Part shown: piece by piece, positions 8,108 through 14,406 of the stretch
Layout: every line of letters begins with the position of its first letter
Position numbering within the stretch: position 1 is the first letter of the stretch
NCBI GenBank assembly: GCA_027577415.1
Contig: JANBQS010000407.1
Span: 1-18,762, forward strand
Reading direction: 5' to 3'
DNA length: 18,762 nt
DNA from: Coemansia sp. RSA 922
Taxonomy: Eukaryota; Kickxellomycota; Kickxellomycetes; Kickxellales; Kickxellaceae
The notes under the pieces: generated by a model
What the model was told of the DNA's origin: nothing
The model's input: the letters and a program-made list of their open reading frames with translations, nothing else
Database searches by the model: none
Translations under genes and position numbers: made by a program

Positions 8108-8634
8108 GAACATTGGTGAAGGCCTATATAACTTCTGTGAGGCACACAAACGTGTTGGCATTGCGTGAGGTCTTAAGAGGCTTTCTGTAGCCACGTCCTT
8201 TGAAAAAAGAATCAGCCACGTTATGTCGTAGTTCTAATTCATGTCATTCAGATATGAGCATATTGGTAGTGTTTCTGCCCAAAAACATTTTCAAAAACAC
8301 CACAAGTATTAGGTATAGCTATTCTACTCCTCGTGGATATATTTTATTATTTTAAAATAGACAGAATGAACTAAACAAACTAAAGGGCTTGATTACTCTT
8401 TGTTAAGGATGTTTTTGCATACTCCTTTTAAATGATCCATCCTGCATACTTGGCCACTTTTGCCAGGAGCATCTTGGTACGACTCTAACCATGCTGGAAA
8501 ATGTGACTGTTGGTTAGTAGAAAAAGTGGTGATGGTTCAAGACAGGCTTTGACACAAAAGCTTTCACGAGGAATGAGTACGACCCATCTGACCACATGCT
8601 AGCAGAAGACAACGTTGTAGAAGAGTAAGTATAT
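8108..8634. other. Spacer after small gene 2 (unit B)
   Basis: Homologous to 6954-7409 and to 9748-10010. Just before the junction with unit C it carries GTAAGTATATTT...CTGTTTCAG (8625-8656), which resembles a very short intron. A frame before it (FKTGFD...RNEYDPSDH...EDNVVE, about 8537-8624) is open in this copy and closed by stops in unit A. No complete gene is apparent. Confidence 0.5.
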
Positions 8635-8656
8635 TTGTTGTTGGCTCCTGTTTCAG

Positions 8657-9050
8657 CAGCGGCAGAGTGGCTTCAAGTTTGGCGAGCATCTCAGCGGCGG
8701 ACCTGCCAACAGAAGAAACACATGGAGTTGAGCTCACCACGCTTTTGTATGTGCCTCGGCGCCAGATGACGTCATATATGGGGCGCATCTAGCTGCACTT
8801 TGTACAAGAAGTGCACATCAACTCACTGAGCAAGGGTCAGGTGGGAGTGGGCGCCTTTGTATTTTCGTTTATTGCCGAGGTGCAGGCTCTGGCTAGAGCG
8901 CACACTGCGGTTCGAGGTGGAATGGCACTAATTGCACTTAGCATTAACCAGGCGCAAATTATTCACAATGACCGCAGCCAAGCCTACGCTGCCATCAGCA
9001 TTAGCGACAATGTCGTGCGCTATGCTAAGGCACTGGAAAAATGTACGTAA
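8657..9050 (+). pseudogene. Duplicated C2CD5 C-terminal tail (pseudogene fragment)
   Basis: This corresponds to residues ~1210-1339 of the intact protein at 2175-6200 and stays in one reading frame throughout. TCG became TAG at 8790-8792 (the Ser in GRISLHF), and the frame ends two codons early at TAA (9048-9050). Between the two stops some 85 codons remain close to the parent (GAFVFSFIAEVQALARAHTA is unchanged), with scattered substitutions such as R to H and D to N. It lacks the C2 domain, the start and the other modules, so it cannot make a C2CD5 protein. Whether it is transcribed is unknown. Confidence 0.88.
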
Positions 9051-9343
9051 TGTTGACAGAGAACTACGTGTTTCTAATGTATTCATCGTCTGACAATGTA
9101 GTTTGTAAAGGTGGCCAGAAAGGCGGCCGTCAGCTTGTGTGCTTGGTGCGAGACTTTGGCTATGACGTGTCAAAAGCCTTTGGTGACGAGTGCTTGCTCA
9201 CTCTTTCTGCTACCTCCTGCCTCCTGAGTGTTTTTGTGTCTTCAACTCAGGCAAGCTGAAAGGAAAGAATAGAGGGAAAAAGCGCTTCAGCTGGCTGCGG
9301 CTGGGAGTCTCATCTTGCAGAAAATCCTACTTAAGGCAAGCGA

Positions 9344-9447
9344 AGTGCGGCTGCCCTGTTCTCCTCTCTTTCCCCTTGAAACCCACACATTCACTCACAT
9401 CCATCTCTATCAACAGCTTCTACTACCTTGAAACTAAGTGTTTAGCC
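9344..9447 (+). promoter_or_regulatory. Conserved pyrimidine-rich leader before small gene 3
   Basis: Counterpart of 6501-6611 and 7708-7810, ending GTTTAGCCATGG. The C/T-rich core (CTCCTCTCTTTCCCC) and the ACATCCATCTC segment are kept in all three units although the surrounding flank has drifted. Confidence 0.5.
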
Positions 9448-9747
9448 ATGGTCAACGTTACTTATAATTTAGACGGAGTCAGTCAGGAGCCAGTTGACCT
9501 AGCTGTATCCGAGAATACCGTCCTCAAATTGCGTATATCAATCAACGAGGATTTGGCAAAAAAGAAGATGGTCCATGTTGTAATTGTCGGAATAAAGGCA
9601 TCGCAGGAATCTGAAGGCTACATGGACATTGATGAGGCAATTGACAGTGGTAAAACGTATTATGCCGTTCTAGAAACTAGGGAAAGGGAAATGAATTTAT
9701 TTACATCTCGTTTTGGAGGATTTGACACGACTAAATTAAGATGTTGA
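9448..9747 (+). CDS. Small protein of unknown function, possible ubiquitin-like fold, paralogue 3
   Basis: This is a 99-residue protein, closest to paralogue 2. The helix region reads TVLKLRISINEDL (24-36), the core strands MVNVTYNL, HVVIVGIKAS and TYYAVLETR, and the C-terminus RFGGFDTTKLRC. The frame is open upstream to 9190, but that extension has no counterpart before paralogue 2, so the ATG at 9448 is preferred. There is no signal peptide, membrane segment or catalytic motif. A stable cytosolic protein or binding module is the most that can be inferred. Confidence 0.75.
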   Translation: MVNVTYNLDGVSQEPVDLAVSENTVLKLRISINEDLAKKKMVHVVIVGIKASQESEGYMDIDEAIDSGKTYYAVLETREREMNLFTSRFGGFDTTKLRC

Positions 9748-10221
9748 TATTGCTGAAGGCTTATCTGGCTTCTGCAAGGCACGCAAACAAGTTGGCATTG
9801 CGTGAGGTCAAGAGGCTTTTTGTGGCCATGTCCTTTGAAGAAAACTTGACCATGTCATAGTTCTAATTCACGTCATTAAGACATGAGCCTATTGGTAGTG
9901 TTTCTGCCCAAAAGCATTTTCAAACACACCACTAGTATTAGTTCTAGCCGTTATACTTTTCTAATAGTTATTTTATTCGTTTGGAATAGCAAATAAACTA
10001 GTATCTAGAGCAATTTAGAACTATAAGTACCGCATTATATGTATCCCAATTGTTGGTCACAATTCTTTGTTACGGGCATAAATGGTAGTGGCGCTGAGCC
10101 ATCAATCATTGGCCGGATCAGGGGGGCCGAGAATAAGCGTGCATACGTCGACATGCCCTTTCACCAGTCCAGCCTTCCTTCCTTTGTTCTACTCTCACGA
10201 AATCTTTTTTATATATTTAAA
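9748..10221. promoter_or_regulatory. End of unit C and upstream region of the ribokinase gene
   Basis: 9748-10010 is the partial spacer of unit C. From there on the sequence is unique. It has an inverted CCAAT box (ATTGG, 10108-10112) and an AT-rich TATATATTTAAA stretch (about 10209-10221) directly before the ribokinase start codon, too close to act as a normal TATA box for that start. A pyrimidine-rich stretch (10158-10198) may mark the core promoter. Confidence 0.4.
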
Positions 10222-11316
10222 ATGCAACCAAGAGTCGTCAGCTTTGCCTCGATAAATGTCGATGAGGTATACAGCATGCCTCGCATCGTGCGTCCAGGAG
10301 AGACTCTGACATCGACGAGACGCCAACAGAACGCCGGCGGAAAGGGTGCCAACGCAAGTGTAGCTGCTGCTCGCGCAGGAGCGCCAGTACATGTAGTAGG
10401 CAAGATAGGCAGTGACGGTCTGTGGGTACGCGACATTATTGAGCATGCCGGAGCCAACGTGAGTCTCGTAGAGGTCTTAGACGATACGGCGACAGGCCGA
10501 GCAATCATCCAAGTTGATGCAAACGGCGAAAATGCTATCTTCCTCTTCCCTGGCGCCAACCACAGACTGACAGAGACAGATGCACATAGGGCGTTTGCTC
10601 AGTTTGTAAGGGGAGATTGGCTATTGCTGACTAACGAGACGACGGCGGTAGCTGAGGCGATCACTCAGGCGCACGAAATCGGTATACAAGTCTTGTGGAA
10701 CCCAGCTCCGATGCACGACGACTTTCTGCTCACTAACCGCGTGGTAGGCTTGGTCGATGTGCTGGTCGTCAATGAGTCTGAGCTCCTCAGGCTCGCCCAG
10801 CAGATTAGCGGCTGTGATAGCAGCGAGGATTATGAGGTACTGGCTCGTCAGGTGATGAGGGAGCTTGGATGCCGCGTCGTTGTAGCTACACTGGGAAGCA
10901 GCGGCTGTATTGGGCTGGTGCGTCGGCCTACATCCAACGCGCATTCAATTCCAATTGTCGGCTCATCTACTGATATATCGATATTATCCGGGTCGGGCGA
11001 CGAGGATAATGACGATGTCGACGATATCAGAGTCATCAGCATGAGCTGCTCGCCGATTCGCATAGATCAAGTCATAGATACTACTGCTGCCGGCGATACT
11101 TGGGTCGGGTACTTTGTTGCCGAGCTCGCAAGGGCACAGGGCGAGTCACCCGAAAGCATCGGAGCTCGTGCAGCTTTGACTCCAGCCATGGTTGGCCGTG
11201 CTATGACCATCGCCACCTATGCCAGTGGGATATCAGTCACTCGCATGGGAGCCGTGCCGTCCATTCCAATGCGCGAAGAGGTCGAGGCATTCACAAGAAC
11301 CAAGAAGCACGAATGA
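10222..11316 (+). CDS. Ribokinase (PfkB family carbohydrate kinase)
   Basis: This 364-residue enzyme should phosphorylate D-ribose at O5 with ATP, feeding ribose into the pentose phosphate pathway and nucleotide synthesis in the cytosol. It begins with the family's first strand (VVSFASINVDEV, 5-16). It then shows the sugar-binding PfkB signature 1 (GGKGAN, 39-44) and signature 2 with the catalytic aspartate (DTTAAGD, 286-292, base D292). The DTTAAGD form is also that of bacterial ribokinase RbsK. An acidic loop (SGSGDEDNDDVDD, about 253-265) before the signature makes it longer than the usual 300-330 residues. I prefer the start at 10222; the frame is open to 10039 but the 61 extra residues look non-homologous. 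Specificity for ribose is inferred from family resemblance. The gene converges on the methyltransferase gene with 20 bp between stops. Confidence 0.9.
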   Translation: MQPRVVSFASINVDEVYSMPRIVRPGETLTSTRRQQNAGGKGANASVAAARAGAPVHVVGKIGSDGLWVRDIIEHAGANVSLVEVLDDTATGRAIIQVDANGENAIFLFPGANHRLTETDAHRAFAQFVRGDWLLLTNETTAVAEAITQAHEIGIQVLWNPAPMHDDFLLTNRVVGLVDVLVVNESELLRLAQQISGCDSSEDYEVLARQVMRELGCRVVVATLGSSGCIGLVRRPTSNAHSIPIVGSSTDISILSGSGDEDNDDVDDIRVISMSCSPIRIDQVIDTTAAGDTWVGYFVAELARAQGESPESIGARAALTPAMVGRAMTIATYASGISVTRMGAVPSIPMREEVEAFTRTKKHE

Positions 11317-11336
11317 ATATATGACAACACTATCAA

Positions 11337-11993
11337 CTATAATACTGGCTTTGTAAATCGCAGAATTGACAGGCTTTCAATACCAGCCCTTCTGGATAAA
11401 ACGCGCTGACCAGCAAGTCCCAGCGCAGCAAAACCGGCAATGATATCTTCAGGCTTGTTTTGCTCGATGACGACCAGGTAAAATCTGCCGCCAGGCGACA
11501 ACAGCGCAGGCACTTGGGGTATCAGCAAGTCTAGAACCTCACGACCAAGCACTCCGCCAGCCCATGCGGCGGCCTCAATTGTGCTGTCCACTTCTGCTGA
11601 CGGCGTGACGACATACGGCGGGTTGAACATAAGAACGTCAATTTTTCCTCGCAGCCGACCGTCCAGAGCTTGCACGAATCGAGTGCGGCACTGATCAAAC
11701 ACGGACTCGGATGACGCCTTGGCGACAGTCTCTCGAGTGGCGTTATTGGCAGCTGGGTTGATATCGGTGGACAAGATCAGAGCGCCATAGGGGCTCAGAA
11801 CTTGACCGAGAAAGGCCGACACACAACCTGATCCTGATCCTATTTCGACACAAATCGTCGGGCGCTGTGCTTGCAACTCCTCTCTATCGTTTTCAAGCGC
11901 GTCTAACAGCAAGTACGTGTCCTCGGCTGGCTCATAGACAGTAGCATATTCGGTTTGGCGCAAGTGGCCCGTATCAGGTGTCGGCAAACCCAT
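11337..11993 (-). CDS. MTQ2: eRF1 glutamine N5-methyltransferase (Mtq2/N6AMT1/HemK2 type)
   Basis: This is a 218-residue class I SAM-dependent methyltransferase. Known family members pair with Trm112 and methylate the glutamine of the GGQ motif in translation release factor eRF1 (the mammalian one is also reported to act on other substrates). The N-terminal YEPAEDTYLLLDAL (20-33) is typical of this family. The SAM-binding motif I is EIGSGSG (50-56), an acidic residue after strand 2 follows (D77), and the catalytic NPPY lies at 124-127. Length agrees with yeast and human proteins (about 215-220). It lies downstream of the PARG gene on the same strand, 143 bp away, and its 3' end faces the ribokinase 3' end. 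Confidence 0.92.
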   Translation of the reverse strand: MGLPTPDTGHLRQTEYATVYEPAEDTYLLLDALENDREELQAQRPTICVEIGSGSGCVSAFLGQVLSPYGALILSTDINPAANNATRETVAKASSESVFDQCRTRFVQALDGRLRGKIDVLMFNPPYVVTPSAEVDSTIEAAAWAGGVLGREVLDLLIPQVPALLSPGGRFYLVVIEQNKPEDIIAGFAALGLAGQRVLSRRAGIESLSILRFTKPVL

Positions 11994-12136
11994 CCCAAGT
12001 AGCGGCGTACTTTTTATAACAAAAAAAATATAGAAGAATAGTTTATTATTATTCCAGAGCTACCTCGGCCAAGATCTGCAACGGATCTTTGCCACTATAA
12101 AGGTAGTACATATGGGTACACACATCAATCTGCGGC
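11994..12136 (-). promoter_or_regulatory. Intergenic region between PARG gene and MTQ2
   Basis: This 143-bp stretch must hold the 3' end of the PARG gene and the promoter of MTQ2. It is AT-rich around 12013-12052, which reads on the minus strand as AATAATAATAAACTATTC followed by a T-run. I see no clear TATA box. Confidence 0.35.
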
Positions 12137-13291
12137 CTAGAAAAAGTCCAATGAATCCACCTCGACTCCAAAGGCATCAGCAAATGTCGCCGCAATCGAC
12201 GTCTTTTCGGCGCCTGGTGATTCCTCGCCGCTGGACTTGTCGGCACTCGCAGGCAGGGCAAAGGCAATGTCGTCAAAGAACTCGCGGAAGGCGTAGGGCG
12301 ATGTCTCGATGACCTCCTTCCACATCTGGGCCATCTGCTGCGTGACGGTTGAGGGCCCGTTGCAGCCAAAGGCGCCGAGGACAATAGACTGGTGGCCCTG
12401 GTCGCGAGCAATGTTCAAAATGACCTCCATCTTTCTGCGGTAGCTTCGTGCCGTGTCCTCGACAATGCGGTTGGCCTTGCGGCCATAGTGGTTGACTTCG
12501 TCGACGTGCACATTGAGATAGGGCGCCACATTTATAAACGAGAGATACGTAGCCTCCTCGCGAAAGCCATAGCCCTCGCTCTCCGAGTCTCTGAACACTA
12601 CAACGTCGGGCGAGTAAACTCCGCCAAACTCGGGCAGCGGATACGACCAATCGCGCTGCGGGTCAAAGGCATACGGGTCCTCGAGGTTGTGCAAGAGCGA
12701 GCTACGACGTACAATCTCCTCCTCCTGCGAGCCTGCGCCACGCTTATAGCCGCCACCCGGCGTGCCCTTGGAGCCAAACACCAAGACCGCTGGCGGGCGC
12801 GGGTGGTCAGGCCGGAGCTCAATGATTTTTTCGGCGACAGCAACGGCATCGGCGTCAACTATCCGAATGGCCGCCTTGCCCTCGGTCCACCCAGCCGACC
12901 CGTTGTTGCGGAACTCAGAGACAAAGTACTCATCCGATGCGTAATACACCGTCTTTTCGACCGAGCGCTGCAGGCGTGGGCGGTCCAGTAAAATCTCCTC
13001 TTGCGAAAAGGCCAAGGTATATTGGCCAGTCAGCGTGGCGCATACGGTGCCCATCTGGACAATTATCCGCAAGGCTCGCTTGAGTACGGGGTTCTTTTGC
13101 GACTCGGAAAATAGCTCCAGCCACGAGTCGGGGTCAAAGACATAGGCCTGGATTAGCTTGACCTGGTCCTGCTCGCTACTCAGCGCATCTCGTAGCTCAT
13201 CGCCAGAGAACGCATTATATGCTCGCAATACGGGCATGTCGGCCTCGAAGCCAAACAGAGCCTTGGTGCTTTTTCGCCGTGCTTTCATCAT
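12137..13291 (-). CDS. Bacterial-type poly(ADP-ribose) glycohydrolase (PARG, macrodomain fold)
   Basis: This is a 384-residue protein of the TIGR02452/DUF2263 family. The bacterial-type PARG signature GGG-X6-8-QEE is present with seven residues between (GGG 179-181, QEE 189-191), in the context FGSKGTPGGG and QEEEIVRRSSL. The second glutamate of QEE is the expected catalytic residue. The C-terminal half holds another family block, IVLGAFGCNGPS, which ends the macrodomain. Such enzymes cleave ribose-ribose bonds in poly(ADP-ribose) and reverse PARP modification. The last ~45 residues (Ser/Glu-rich, ending SLDFF) are a low-complexity tail. Two ATG codons in a row start the frame; either could be used. 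No PARP gene lies in the window. Family assignment is strong; activity in this organism is inference. Confidence 0.9.
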   Translation of the reverse strand: MMKARRKSTKALFGFEADMPVLRAYNAFSGDELRDALSSEQDQVKLIQAYVFDPDSWLELFSESQKNPVLKRALRIIVQMGTVCATLTGQYTLAFSQEEILLDRPRLQRSVEKTVYYASDEYFVSEFRNNGSAGWTEGKAAIRIVDADAVAVAEKIIELRPDHPRPPAVLVFGSKGTPGGGYKRGAGSQEEEIVRRSSLLHNLEDPYAFDPQRDWSYPLPEFGGVYSPDVVVFRDSESEGYGFREEATYLSFINVAPYLNVHVDEVNHYGRKANRIVEDTARSYRRKMEVILNIARDQGHQSIVLGAFGCNGPSTVTQQMAQMWKEVIETSPYAFREFFDDIAFALPASADKSSGEESPGAEKTSIAATFADAFGVEVDSLDFF

Positions 13292-14166
13292 TGCCTTGAT
13301 ATTGATGCGTCTCGAAAGGGTTGATTACTATCTTTGTATCGCAGATGTTCGTTCAAATCACAGATAGTGAGCAGACAGGCTAAAGGTAATGATCACTCGG
13401 AATAATTTCATGCCAAAAAAGATGAATACAGAGCAGAAGAGGACAACACGGAACGTGGGCGAATGTCTGGGAAGGAATAGAATTGCTACTGCTGAGAATC
13501 CAGCTGCGGCCAGACGCTATTGGCTCCAGAAAAAAAATTCGTCTGGGCAAGCACGCTGCCCGGACGACCGGGGGGGGGACATCTCTCACTCAACTATGCC
13601 AGGCGGTATAGCGGTGTGAGGCGCTCGAGCCAAGCTAGAAGCACAGCTGTAGCTCCATGTGTGTCGAGTAGTCGGTTAGAATACAAACCTGTAACCCCGA
13701 TTAGTTCAAATAGAGAGTCTGAAATCTCTGTAGAAAAAAAGCTTGGAAATTCAAGTAGTTGAAAATATAATAGCTGAAGGTATACAGAGAAGAAAAGAGA
13801 AACAACCGCCTTCATGTTGTAAGGAGTGTCTTCTGCCCCCAACCCCGGCTTGCGGCTCAAGCTTCGCCTCTCAATGACATCAGTGCAATCTGACCTTGTT
13901 TTGTTATCTGACTTGCAATGGATCAGGTGTGCAGGCACCGTTGTGCGACCTTCGGAACTTTCCCTCATATATCCATCTAGCAGCGCGCATAAAGTAACAG
14001 TCTCCCGCCTCAGTGCATGCAAGGGACCCACGACCTCTACTTACTTTGTGCCAAAGCGGGCGATATCATTTCTTTCGCTGCTGGCTGCCTGCCGGTATTT
14101 ATAGACGCCGAGATGTGCCAAGCCTTACAAGGGGGCCAAATTGACACCGATGCCCAGCCATGGCCT

Positions 14167-14186
14167 GGCCCTCATCCAATAGGGCC
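14167..14186 (+). promoter_or_regulatory. CCAAT box framed by an inverted repeat
   Basis: GGCCCT and AGGGCC frame an 8-nt middle that ends in CCAAT (14176-14180), about 230 bp before the myosin start codon. CCAAT boxes bind the HAP/NF-Y complex in fungi. Whether the flanking inverted repeat matters is unknown. Confidence 0.3.
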
Positions 14187-14291
14187 TGGATATGTCCTTT
14201 CCAAGAACCCATGTGCGGGAAAGGATGTTGCGGATGTGGGGGGTAGTTTTTTTTTGAGGGCGAGAGAGAGAACAGCGCATGCAGATTTTAG

Positions 14292-14301
14292 CACACGTGT
14301 G
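14292..14301. promoter_or_regulatory. Palindromic E-box CACACGTGTG
   Basis: A perfect 10-bp palindrome with CACGTG at its centre, about 110 bp before the myosin start codon. CACGTG is the classical site of bHLH factors (Cbf1 or Pho4 type in yeasts). Position fits a promoter element; function is inferred. Confidence 0.35.
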
Positions 14302-14399
14302 TTTCGTCTTTGCTCTTTTCAACTTTGGCTTTTCCTCTCTTTTATCTCTTCGTTGCCTTTATTTTTATTTTTATTTTCTGATTCTACAGACTGCTTACA
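14302..14399 (+). promoter_or_regulatory. Pyrimidine-rich core promoter or leader of the myosin-I gene
   Basis: A long T/C-rich stretch ending in TTTTATTTTCTGATTCTACAG, eight bases short of the ATG. Such tracts mark transcription starts in many fungal genes. The final TTCTACAG also resembles a 3' splice site, so a 5'-UTR intron cannot be excluded. Confidence 0.4.
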
Positions 14400-14406
14400 A
14401 CTAGCC

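Larger units (their letters stand above)
7410..8634 (+). repeat. Tandem segmental duplication, unit B (with internal deletion)
   Basis: This is the second repeat unit. It opens with TTGTTCTTGGCACCTGCTTCAGCATCGGC, equivalent to 5778 onwards, but after ~50 bp (junction near 7460) it jumps to sequence equivalent to ~6240. About 405 bp of the C2CD5 tail have been lost. It then runs in parallel with unit A through the leader, small gene 2 (7811-8107) and the spacer. Outside the deletion it resembles unit C more than unit A. Confidence 0.82.
8635..10010 (+). repeat. Tandem segmental duplication, unit C
   Basis: This is the third unit. It begins TTGTTGTTGGCTCCTGTTTCAGCAGCGGC, equivalent to 5778, and keeps the whole C2CD5 tail as a pseudogene, the 3' flank, the leader and small gene 3 (9448-9747). 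The spacer stays alignable to about 10010 and is then replaced by the unique upstream region of the ribokinase gene. Small-gene starts are 1199 bp apart (A to B) and 1637 bp apart (B to C). The difference is accounted for by the deletion in B. Confidence 0.85.
13292..14406. promoter_or_regulatory. 1.1-kb divergent intergenic region between PARG and myosin-I genes
   Basis: Short frames on both strands (for example 13594-14031 minus, 14017-14463 plus) overlap and match nothing I know. A run of nine G lies at 13570-13578. The part next to the myosin gene has promoter-like elements: a CCAAT box within a small inverted repeat, a CACACGTGTG palindrome and a long pyrimidine-rich stretch. I see no RNA gene. 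Confidence 0.45.

Noticed and set aside
9190..9447. Upstream extension of small protein 3
   Set aside because: The same region is not open in the equivalent part of unit B, while the ATG in CCATGG is kept in all three copies.
5778..10010. Transposon as the cause of the repeats
   Set aside because: No terminal inverted repeats, target-site duplications, transposase or reverse transcriptase seen; the repeats are plain direct copies of host sequence.
10039..10221. In-frame N-terminal extension (61 residues) of the ribokinase
   Set aside because: It does not resemble ribokinase; the family's first strand starts right after the Met at 10222. A targeting extension is possible but unsupported.
12392..12991. 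199-residue plus-strand frame antisense to the PARG gene
   Set aside because: A shadow frame of a strongly conserved coding region on the other strand.
13594..14031. 145-residue minus-strand frame in the PARG-myosin intergenic region
   Set aside because: No recognisable domain, overlaps other short frames, codon pattern unlike the neighbouring genes.
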